Source: JBHIBA01 sp046758845
GTDB taxonomy: Bacteria; UBA8248; JACPRG01; G963555815
Direction of reading: 5' to 3'
DNA length: 13,162 nucleotides
Assembly (NCBI GenBank): GCA_046758845.1
Contig: JBHIBA010000109.1
Span: forward strand, 1 to 13,162
Part shown: positions 7,290 through 13,162 of the stretch, piece by piece
Layout: each line of letters starts with the position of its first letter
Numbering within the stretch: position 1 is the stretch's first letter
Position numbers and translations under genes: made by a program
Notes under the pieces: generated by a model
The model's input: the letters and a program-made list of their open reading frames with translations, nothing else
What the model was told of the DNA's origin: nothing
Database searches by the model: none

Positions 7290-8402
7290 TCACGCCCGAA
7301 GTACTTCCTCGCGAAGCTCCACCCCAAGCCCCGGTCCGGTAGGCAAAAGAAGCTCTCCATCGCGCAGCGTCAAACCCTCCGCCACGTCCTCGCCGACGCG
7401 GTAAAAGCCGTTCATCTCGCCCGGAAGCTTGAGGTGAGAGAGGGCGAAAGCGAAATGCGCCTCGGCGGCGCCCTGGATGCTGGCGGCGAGCCCGTGGCCG
7501 ACCGTCAGCGGCACGCCCGCCGTCTGGCAAATGGCGGCGATCTGCAGGGCGGGATACAAGCCGCCGACCTTCATCATCTTGATCTTGACGATGTCCGCCG
7601 CGCCCATGCGGACCACGCGAAGGGCGTCCGCCGGGGTGCACACCCCCTCGTCGGCCACCAGGGGCGTGTCAATGGCCTGGGCGATCTTCGCCATGCCCTC
7701 GAACTCATGCTGAGAGAGGGGCTGCTCGACCGCCTGGAGATCGAACTCCTCAAGACGCCGGATGTAGGAGATGGCCGTGTCGGGGCGATTGTGGTGAAGG
7801 GAGAGCGACTGGCTGAAATCCACGTCAATCGTCATGGTGTCGCCAACCGCGCGCCTGACCGCCTTCAGAATCTCGATGTCCTCTTTCAGGTCTTTGCCCA
7901 CGCGGAAGTTCAACGCCTCAAATCCCTGCTCTCGGTAGTCAAGCGCCAGCTCCGCGAGCCGCTGCACCTCGAGGTAGCCGAGGTGCGGGGCGACCAGGGG
8001 AATCGTTTCGCGCCGGGGACCCCCGAGCATGGCGGAGACGCTCCGTCCCGCGGCCTTTCCCATGATGTCGTAGCAGGCAACGTCGATGGCGGCCTGCGCG
8101 TAGAGGTGTCCCCGCGATACCCGGTCCATTCGCTCATGGATGACGCCGACTTCGAAGGGATCGAGGCCCACGACGGCGGGCGTGATCTGCTCCCGGATCG
8201 TGAGCAGGATCCCCTCCAGCGTCTGCTCGAAGGGCGAGTAGCGAGGCGCGCTGGTCGTGGCCTGGCCGACCCCGTCGATCCCTTCGTCCGTGTGGACCAC
8301 GACCACCACCGAATCGGACGTATCCCGGTGCGTCAGGGCCGTAATGTAAGGGATTCGCATGGGGACGTGGACGGGAAACGACTCGATAGCTGTGATCTTC
8401 AT
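7290..8402 (-). CDS. Enolase-superfamily enzyme, mandelate racemase/muconate lactonizing type
   Basis: This 370-residue cytoplasmic enzyme has the N-terminal capping domain (residues 1-125) and a (beta/alpha)7beta barrel. Enzymes of this superfamily take a proton from the carbon next to a carboxylate, with Mg2+ holding the enolate. Metal ligands are visible as D193 (TIDVDFSQ), E226 (AVEQPL) and D251 (VADEGV). The base on strand six is K275 in IVKIKMMKVGG, and H303 follows in VGHGL. The strand-two KxK motif of the muconate-lactonizing group is replaced by N165-F-R167 (ALNFRVGKD). A one-base lyase, cycloisomerase or dehydratase is therefore more likely than a racemase. ATG 8402 has AGGAG 6 bases upstream. 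It is the last gene of the second - strand block, 133 bases after the DUF6282-like gene. Substrate is unknown. Confidence 0.9.
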   Translation of the reverse strand: MKITAIESFPVHVPMRIPYITALTHRDTSDSVVVVVHTDEGIDGVGQATTSAPRYSPFEQTLEGILLTIREQITPAVVGLDPFEVGVIHERMDRVSRGHLYAQAAIDVACYDIMGKAAGRSVSAMLGGPRRETIPLVAPHLGYLEVQRLAELALDYREQGFEALNFRVGKDLKEDIEILKAVRRAVGDTMTIDVDFSQSLSLHHNRPDTAISYIRRLEEFDLQAVEQPLSQHEFEGMAKIAQAIDTPLVADEGVCTPADALRVVRMGAADIVKIKMMKVGGLYPALQIAAICQTAGVPLTVGHGLAASIQGAAEAHFAFALSHLKLPGEMNGFYRVGEDVAEGLTLRDGELLLPTGPGLGVELREEVLRA

Positions 8403-8535
8403 CGGTTTCTCCTACCTTACTGTTGCACCGCGCACGACGTTCTTACCTCCGGCTCGGCGAAAGGAGCACGGCCCGGACGTTCGGGACGACACTCGGCTCG
8501 AGCCCCCAGCCCCCCGCTTTTACCCGAAAGGCGGC

Positions 8536-9426
8536 TCAGTCGAGATTCAGCAGCCTCGCCGGGTTCTCGTGGGCCATGGTTCGGATGGCCCCTTCCGGGA
8601 CGCCCTCCGTCAGCAGCGACTCGATGAAGATGCGAAGCCCCTCGGGCGGCGCCGGGTTATACATGTTTCCGACGTCGGTCACGAGGACGCAGTTCTCCGT
8701 TCCCACTTCTCGTAGCCACTCCGCGAGTACCTTCGGGGGATGGTTGAACCAGAGGGGGGTGATGGGAAGATACGAGTATTCCATCGTCACCCCGCGTTCC
8801 GTGAACCGTCTCTGAACGTCGGGCCCAAGGTCGGGGATGATGAAGTTGACGTGCTGAAGGAGAATCTTCTTGACGCCGACATTGAGCGCCCGGTCCACAA
8901 GGGCTTCCGTCTCCACCAGGGAAAGGTGCCCCGTTGCGAGCACAGCGCCCTCGTCCCGAATGAGCTCCAGGATCGGATCGACTTCCGCCCGGAGCCGCCC
9001 CTTCTCGTCAAGAACGGTTATCCCCTCGACAGGAATCTTGAAGGTGGAATCATACCCCGCGAAGGTCGGCGCCCCCAGGACGCGTAGATGGTTCTCTGCC
9101 GTCACCGTGGGCATCCAGACAATTTTGGCCCCATACTTCAGCTCCGATTCGACGATGTAGGGGTTCAGTCCTCCTTCGTAGGTGTTCAGGGCCACGCCTC
9201 CGAAGACCTCAACCCCGGGGACGATCTTGCGGGCGTAGTAGGCCCGGAGAGCCGTGGGCGAGTGGTGATCTTTCACCACAACGGCCCGCATCCCGGCTTC
9301 CTTGGCGAGGGCCGCGGTCTCCGCATCGTCATAGGGCCGTTCGAAGAGCGCAGGGGCCGTGTGGACGTGGAGGTCGATCGCCCCCTCCAGAAGATTCGTC
9401 CCCCGGCCCGGCGGACGAAGGCTCAC
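8536..9426 (-). CDS. DUF6282-like metal-dependent hydrolase (amidohydrolase/PHP-like)
   Basis: The 296-residue protein has the motif series of amidohydrolase-like barrels: DLHVHTAP (H20, H22), VVKDHH at 51-55 (K52, H54, H55), ATGHLSLVE (H167), LLQHVNF (H192), LVTDVGN (D251) and a C-terminal AHENPARLL like those ending dihydroorotase and phosphotriesterase-type proteins. DUF6282 proteins share the DLHVHTAP, MRAVVVKDH and GGLNP...WMPT features, and I recognise that family by memory of its pattern. No DUF6282 member with a proven reaction is known to me. The GTG start at 9426 is preceded by GGGAGAGGGGGGG. The gene lies between the orphan binding protein (98-base gap) and the enolase-superfamily gene, so it probably acts on the same imported compound or its product. 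Confidence 0.8.
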   Translation of the reverse strand: MSLRPPGRGTNLLEGAIDLHVHTAPALFERPYDDAETAALAKEAGMRAVVVKDHHSPTALRAYYARKIVPGVEVFGGVALNTYEGGLNPYIVESELKYGAKIVWMPTVTAENHLRVLGAPTFAGYDSTFKIPVEGITVLDEKGRLRAEVDPILELIRDEGAVLATGHLSLVETEALVDRALNVGVKKILLQHVNFIIPDLGPDVQRRFTERGVTMEYSYLPITPLWFNHPPKVLAEWLREVGTENCVLVTDVGNMYNPAPPEGLRIFIESLLTEGVPEGAIRTMAHENPARLLNLD

Positions 9427-9524
9427 CGCAGATCACCCCCCCTCTCCCTTTGAGGTTGGGACGCAGGACGTTCGGGCATGAACGATTCGTCAAGGCTTAC
9501 CCGAGTACTTTCGGACTCCCCCCA

Positions 9525-10607
9525 TTATTCCTTGTACTGGAAGACGGGCGCGTCTCTCCGCCCCCGTTTGGGCAACTTGACCCCCGGCAGGTAGGCGTTC
9601 GTGTAGAGCTCTGAGCGAGAAGGCTTCTTCTTCAACCTCAACGGCTTCGCCACGAAGTCGATGGTCTTTTGCCACTTTTCGTCGGTCATCCCGCCAAGTC
9701 CCTTGGCCCGACCGCTCTTCGTGTACCACATGTCACCCGTGATGTCCCAGACTTCCCGGTTGGGCTGCTTTTTGCAAACGGGACAGACCTTCATCAGGTA
9801 GTTGACAGCCTCATCCGGATGCTCCAGGGCGTAGGCGATGCCCCGAACGGAGGCCTTTAGGAACTTGCGGACGTCCTCGCCCCGCTCCTTGAGCGTCTTG
9901 TCCAGGACGTTGACACCCGCCCCGTAGATGTTCAGGCCCTCGTTGGAGAGGAGAACGAAGTGGATCTCCTTGTTGCGCTGTTTCGCCATCCGCGAGAGGA
10001 TGGGGTACTGCGTGATAAAGCCGGTCGAGGCGGCATAGCCCCCCGCCAGCATCCCCGGATCGCGGCCGGCGGGCGTGACGTTGACGTGCTTGACTCTCTT
10101 CAGGTCATAGCCCTTGATGCGGTACAAGAGCTTGACGATGGGCCAGATGGCGTCGTTCTCGGGCGCCCCGATGCTCTTGCCCATGAGGTCCTTGAGCGAG
10201 TTGATCCCCCGGTCCTTGGTGGTCCAGATGACCATGGGCGGGATGTCGTGGTTCATCATCACCATCTTGGACTTGATGCCTTTCCGCCAGGCGATGATCT
10301 GCGAGATGGGCGGGATGGCGCCCCCCACGGTGAAGGAGCCGGCCGCGACCTTCGTCATCGTGTCCCCGCCGCCGAAGCCGCGCACGATTTTGACGTTGGG
10401 AAGGCCCTCTTCCTTGTAAAACCCCTTTTCCTGGGCGGTCAGCCACCCCAGGTCGCGCCCATAGAAGACCCAGCCGATGCTGAAAATGAAAGGCTTCTTC
10501 TGGGCCTGGGCCGGCTTTGCCGGAAGGCCGATGACGAGGCTCAGGGCGAGGACCCCGGCCACAAAGAAGAACAAACCGTGATGAAAGGTCGATGATTCTC
10601 TTCGCAT
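9525..10607 (-). CDS. Second periplasmic binding protein, NMT1/THI5-like, without adjacent permease or ATPase
   Basis: The 360-residue protein has a Sec signal peptide: RR, hydrophobic core GLFFFVAGVLALSLVIGL, and AQA cleavage at 33-35. Its NMT1-type mature domain begins FIFSIGWVFYGRDLGWLTAQEKGFYKEEGL. The GFGGGDTMTKVAAG segment (77-90) and the C-terminal GGMTDEKWQKTIDFV pattern are typical of NitT/TauT and pyrimidine-precursor binding proteins. It differs clearly from the first binding protein, being longer with only general family resemblance. A CPVC pair at 275-278 is unusual and could form a disulfide after export. ATG 10607 has GGGGAG about 7 bases upstream. A GATAAT at 10656-10661 may be a -10 element, but no good -35 is seen. 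Neighbouring genes are enzymes only, so it may use the importer at 2881-4572; that is inference. Confidence 0.88.
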   Translation of the reverse strand: MRRESSTFHHGLFFFVAGVLALSLVIGLPAKPAQAQKKPFIFSIGWVFYGRDLGWLTAQEKGFYKEEGLPNVKIVRGFGGGDTMTKVAAGSFTVGGAIPPISQIIAWRKGIKSKMVMMNHDIPPMVIWTTKDRGINSLKDLMGKSIGAPENDAIWPIVKLLYRIKGYDLKRVKHVNVTPAGRDPGMLAGGYAASTGFITQYPILSRMAKQRNKEIHFVLLSNEGLNIYGAGVNVLDKTLKERGEDVRKFLKASVRGIAYALEHPDEAVNYLMKVCPVCKKQPNREVWDITGDMWYTKSGRAKGLGGMTDEKWQKTIDFVAKPLRLKKKPSRSELYTNAYLPGVKLPKRGRRDAPVFQYKE

Positions 10608-10719
10608 CGTATTCTCCCCTTGCTTGATTGTTCCTCCACGGCGCCAGACCGGTTGATTATCCAGCGTCCCTCTGAGGCGATACGCTTTTCGTTCCGGGCC
10701 GGTTTACGCACCATCCGAA

Positions 10720-11385
10720 TCACTCCGCGACGCCAACGGCGCGCACGGGACTCCCGTCGGCCCCCGCCATCGGCAGAGGCAGCGCGATGATTTGAAATCC
10801 GGTCTCGGGAAGCAGGTGCAGGTTGCAGACGAATTCGATGACGGGAATGCCGCCCCCGAGGAGAATCCGGTGGAGGGCAAAATCCTCGTACGTGGGACTC
10901 TTCTCCGTGAGACGGTCGATCTCAAAGTCCACCGCGATGGACTTGACCCCCTGGTCCAAAAGCCATCTTCCCGCGTCATCCGTCAGGGCGGGGCCTTTCA
11001 TGAAGAAGGCCATGCGGTCCGGCGCAGCCTCCATCCAGCCCGTGTTGAGGACGGCGATCTTCCCCCGCAGGTCGTTCCCGTTGAGGGCGTCCTTCAGGGC
11101 TTGCGCGTTCAACTCGCTCATCTCTCCCGCGTGGCGCAGGTCCAGCTTGACGCCGTCGCCCAGGAAGCGGTCAAGGGGGATCTGATCGATGCTGGCGCCG
11201 CCCTCCACGGCGTGGTTCGGCCCCTCCACGTGGGAGCCGGTGTGAATGCTCATGGAGATCTTTGTGTTGTGGCGGAAATGGGTTTTGAGCCGAGCGAAGA
11301 CCTCCAGGTTGAAGTCGGGGTGGCGCGGCGGGTGGAAATCGCGGTGCCTGTCGTCCAGGGGCAAGGTGAGGTCAATGATCTTCAT
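10720..11385 (-). CDS. Cyclase-family metal hydrolase (kynurenine formamidase-like fold)
   Basis: With the start at 11385 the protein has 221 residues and begins MKIIDLTLPLDD, as family members do. The cyclase motif HxGTHxDxPxH appears as H48-TGS-H52-V-E54-GPN-H58, with Glu in place of the usual Asp and Ser in place of Thr. Other expected metal-site residues are H172 (ALHRILL) and E184 (PVIEFVCNL). Relatives hydrolyse N-formylkynurenine, isatin or related amides and lactones with Zn or Mn. An open frame extends upstream to 11724, but that part is translated repeat DNA. The ATG at 11385 has GGAGG 9 bases upstream and a promoter at 11423-11428. The gene lies between the M24 gene and the second binding protein. 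Kynurenine formamidase activity is possible but not shown by the motifs alone. Confidence 0.88.
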   Translation of the reverse strand: MKIIDLTLPLDDRHRDFHPPRHPDFNLEVFARLKTHFRHNTKISMSIHTGSHVEGPNHAVEGGASIDQIPLDRFLGDGVKLDLRHAGEMSELNAQALKDALNGNDLRGKIAVLNTGWMEAAPDRMAFFMKGPALTDDAGRWLLDQGVKSIAVDFEIDRLTEKSPTYEDFALHRILLGGGIPVIEFVCNLHLLPETGFQIIALPLPMAGADGSPVRAVGVAE

Positions 11386-11422
11386 CTCGGCGGCCCTCCG
11401 GAGGCTATTTCGGAGAACCCGC

Positions 11423-11431
11423 ATTATGCCA
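11423..11431 (-). promoter_or_regulatory. Extended -10 promoter for the cyclase gene
   Basis: On the - strand TGGCATAAT (11431 to 11423) fits the extended -10 pattern TGnTATAAT with one mismatch. No good -35 lies 16-18 bases upstream, which extended -10 promoters can tolerate. Transcription would begin near 11416, leaving about a 31-base leader before ATG 11385. This also argues against the longer upstream reading frame and suggests that the cyclase, second binding protein and later genes form one transcript. Confidence 0.45.
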
Positions 11432-11503
11432 GAATGGAAGCGGCTGCGCGAATGATTTTCCGCACCATGAGGCGAAGGATGCTTTTGAACGGCAAACAAA
11501 TTC

Positions 11504-11774
11504 CCAGGGGGACTTTTTTGAAAGCCAGCCCCCCTGGACCCCCCGGAAAACTTTTGACGGCCGAGTAGGCGCGACTCGGCGAGTCGCACCTTCGCTCGGC
11601 CTGCCTGGGGTTGTAAGAAGGTTTGGCTCAGCCGGTTGTCCGTGCCCCCTCGGTGGCTTGATTCCTGGGCCAGGTTTGTGCGAAAGAGGGCGGCCCTGCA
11701 GGGCCGCCCTCTTTCGCGAAACAAAAGTTTTGCGGGGGGTGCGGGGGGGCGCCTTACAAAAAGCGCCCCCCGCC
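11504..11774. repeat. Paired inverted repeat modules (REPIN/BIME-like), about 271 bp
   Basis: The left module (11504-11601) and right module (11680-11774) are inverted relative to each other around a spacer of about 78 bases. Each module, read inward, has three parts. First is a hairpin with a six-G/six-C stem, in the right copy 11744-11752 with 11763-11771 (9 bp perfect). Next is the conserved block ACCCCCCG, then AAAACTTTTG (11535-11553 and inverted 11722-11740). Last is a second hairpin of variable sequence (11559-11565 with 11595-11601 plus 11571-11577 with 11581-11587 on the left; the palindrome at 11680-11717 on the right). The two copies are about 70 percent alike over the first 53 bases by hand alignment. 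The right module starts 17 bases after the M24 stop codon and could also act as a transcript end. This fills most of the 405-base gap between the cyclase and M24 genes. Confidence 0.65.
11680..11717. repeat. 38-bp perfect palindrome
   Basis: Two 19-base arms (11680-11698 and 11699-11717) are exact reverse complements with no spacer, centred on CTGCAG. Pairing stops at the next base on each side. It is the inner hairpin of the right-hand repeat module and could extrude as a cruciform or fold in RNA. Confidence 0.85.
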
Positions 11775-11790
11775 AATCCTCTGCGCCGTC

Positions 11791-12996
11791 TCACCACCAC
11801 TTGCGCTCGCAGCGGGAAAGGACCTCGCGGGCCGTCTCGGTGACCTGAACCGTGTCCTCCAGCGTGGCGCATCCGAAGCGCTCGTCCAAAAGAATGCTCT
11901 CGTAATTGACCGTCTCGCCGGGGCGGAGGACGTAATCCTTCTCTACCGGCCGGGGGACGTCCCGGAACTTCGTCGTACCGAGGCCGTGGCCCTTCAAGCA
12001 GTACCGCGCGGAGTATCCCATCCCCACCGCCACATCCAAGGCCGCCGCTTCTATCTCTGCCAGGGTCTTTCCCGGCGCCGTCGCCTCGATCGCCGCTTCG
12101 AGGCCGAGGCGGGCGCACTCGAGGAAGTTCAGCTCGTCATCCCGGGCCGTCTCATCCACCTTCATTACACGGGCGAGGTCCGTCCCGTACCCCTCCACCT
12201 CCGGCTCGATGTCCAGGAAGACCAGGTCCCCTCTTTCGATGATCCGGTTCGTCGGGGCGACATTCTTCAGAGCTGTCCGCTGACCCGAAACGACACAAAC
12301 GGGAAATGGGCCGTAGAGATTCTGCGACCCCGCCCGGAACATGGCCGCCACCGCTTCCGCCGCGACCTCGCTCTCCGTGACGCCGTGACGCGCCGCCCGG
12401 CGCGCAGCTTTCAGGCCCTCGACCCCCGCCTCAACGACCTTTCGGATGAGGGCGAGTTCGGCCGGGCTCTTGATTGCCTTTGCGGCCAGGTAATCGTAAG
12501 TCGAATCCGCAATCCGGTCCGGGGCGATGATCTCCCGCCGGATCTTCGAGGAAAGCTCATACGTGAAGGCGTCCTCGCCCACAAAGCCGATGCGCGTCCC
12601 GGAAGGGAGGGCCGAGACGGCGTCCTTGAGGTGGTTCAGCAGCCCGTCCGGGTCGGCGGCTACCGGTCTCGCGGGGCGGTAGTCCCGCACCCAGGTCATC
12701 CACGCGCCGCTTTGCATGGGCTCCATGCGGAAAAGAGAGTCCGTTCCCAGGACGGGCTCGCCCTCGCGGGCAATGAGGAGGAAGCTGTAGCCGACGTAGC
12801 TGTCGAAGTTGGCGATCCAGCGGAGGTTGCCGCTCTGTTTGGGGGCGGCGAAGAGGAGGAGGGCCGAGAGGTCTTTGCGGTCCATGAGGGCCTGAAGGCG
12901 CCTCAGGCGGTCTTCGTACTCCGCTCTCTCGAAGGGAAGCTGCATCCACTTCTGCCGCGCCTCCCAATCGGCGGGCAGAATCCCCGGCAGTTTCAT
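11791..12996 (-). CDS. M24-family metallopeptidase-like protein (creatinase/prolidase fold)
   Basis: The 401-residue protein has a creatinase-type N-terminal domain (about 1-170) and a pita-bread M24 domain (about 175-395). All five metal ligands are visible: D262 (FLDIEP), D273 (GTDLAR), H337 (KGHGLG), E366 (NYESIL) and E380 (LEDTVQVTE). Two shell histidines usual in Xaa-Pro peptidases are missing. The one after SG.R.A is N245 (ALKNVAP), and the one in the HE.P stretch after GHGLG is absent (TTKFRDVP). The enzyme may therefore cleave a non-peptide C-N or C-S bond, as creatinase, ectoine hydrolase or the lyase DddP do. ATG 12996 has AGAGGA about 8 bases upstream. It lies between two copies of the same repeat, upstream of the cyclase gene, in the same direction. 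Confidence 0.88.
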   Translation of the reverse strand: MKLPGILPADWEARQKWMQLPFERAEYEDRLRRLQALMDRKDLSALLLFAAPKQSGNLRWIANFDSYVGYSFLLIAREGEPVLGTDSLFRMEPMQSGAWMTWVRDYRPARPVAADPDGLLNHLKDAVSALPSGTRIGFVGEDAFTYELSSKIRREIIAPDRIADSTYDYLAAKAIKSPAELALIRKVVEAGVEGLKAARRAARHGVTESEVAAEAVAAMFRAGSQNLYGPFPVCVVSGQRTALKNVAPTNRIIERGDLVFLDIEPEVEGYGTDLARVMKVDETARDDELNFLECARLGLEAAIEATAPGKTLAEIEAAALDVAVGMGYSARYCLKGHGLGTTKFRDVPRPVEKDYVLRPGETVNYESILLDERFGCATLEDTVQVTETAREVLSRCERKWW

Positions 12997-13024
12997 GGGA
13001 AGATCCTCTTCAGGAAAATTCTTA

Positions 13025-13162
13025 CCAGGGGGGCTTTTTTGAAAACCAGCCCCCCTGGGGACCCCCCGGAAAACTTTTGACGGCCCGGCACTGTGTGGCC
13101 GGGCCTTGTTTGGGTTGGGAGCGTGTCCGGCTGAGGCGGTAGTCCGTCTCCTTGCGTTGGCT
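13025..13162. repeat. Second copy of the repeat module, cut by the window end
   Basis: Bases 13025-13085 match 11504-11562 in 57 of 61 aligned positions (two substitutions and a 2-base gap), including the six-G/six-C stem (13025-13033 with 13050-13058) and AAAACTTTTGACGGCC. The following inner hairpin (13082-13089 with 13098-13105) is perfect but has a different sequence from the first copy. The tail to 13162 resembles the spacer of the first copy (ggct.ag.cggt.gtccgt). An inverted partner module is expected beyond the window edge. Confidence 0.65.

Noticed and set aside
7434..8627. 397-codon + strand open frame opposite the enolase-superfamily gene
   Set aside because: It is an antisense frame kept open by GC bias. 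The - strand gene has full family motifs and a Shine-Dalgarno sequence.
11386..11724. N-terminal extension of the cyclase reading frame to 11724
   Set aside because: The added residues are translated repeat and palindrome DNA. The ATG at 11385 has its own Shine-Dalgarno sequence, and the promoter lies inside the extension.
11405..12118. Long - strand frame across the repeat and the end of the M24 gene, and + strand frames within 11636-11848
   Set aside because: They overlap the M24 gene in another frame or are translations of the palindromic repeat, with no family resemblance.
11986..13080. 364-codon + strand open frame opposite the M24 gene
   Set aside because: Composition is Arg/Gly/Pro/His-rich like other antisense shadows, and it runs into the repeat at its end.
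1..13162. CRISPR arrays, tRNA or rRNA genes
   Set aside because: No regularly spaced direct repeats, cloverleaf sequences or rRNA signature segments were seen by eye.

Overview
The window is high-GC bacterial DNA with Shine-Dalgarno-led genes, frequent GTG/TTG starts and G-run/C-run intergenic repeats. The gene mix is typical of environmental, heterotrophic Gram-negative-like lineages: NitT/TauT-type binding proteins with Sec signal peptides, amidohydrolase-2 proteins, a DUF6282-like protein, a muconate-lactonizing-type enolase-superfamily enzyme, a cyclase-family hydrolase and a creatinase-like M24 protein. Deltaproteobacteria, Rokubacteria or Tectomicrobia-like genomes are a guess from gene style. 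No rRNA, tRNA or other phylogenetic marker is present.

Layout. (1) Bases 1-588, + strand: the C-terminal part of a carbon-nitrogen hydrolase, cut by the window edge. (2) Bases 701-5646, - strand, transcribed right to left: periplasmic binding protein, membrane permease, ATPase, ACMSD-like amidohydrolase, then an EamA/DMT permease. This is a complete NMT1/THI5-type ABC importer with a hydrolase and a putative exporter. (3) Bases 5647-6639: about 1 kb with no convincing gene. It holds the upstream region of the importer operon and a 284-bp element (5856-6139) with 17-bp terminal inverted repeats and an 8-bp target duplication. (4) Bases 6640-7170, + strand: a lone split-barrel flavin/F420-type protein. 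(5) Bases 7290-12996, - strand, transcribed right to left: M24 metallopeptidase-like protein, cyclase-family hydrolase, a second NMT1-type binding protein with no permease or ATPase of its own, DUF6282-like metal hydrolase, and the enolase-superfamily enzyme.

How the genes may work together (inference). Both - strand blocks look like a catabolic island for small organic, probably nitrogen-containing or carboxylated compounds. Two binding proteins could feed the single permease/ATPase pair. Several metal-dependent hydrolases and a proton-abstracting lyase or isomerase would then process the ligand. No substrate can be assigned from sequence alone.

The most unusual non-coding structures are two. 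One is a paired inverted repeat module at 11504-11774, with a second copy beginning at 13025 and running off the window. Their arms differ in sequence but keep base pairing, resembling a REPIN/BIME arrangement around the M24 gene. The other is the small TIR/TSD element immediately upstream of the importer operon.
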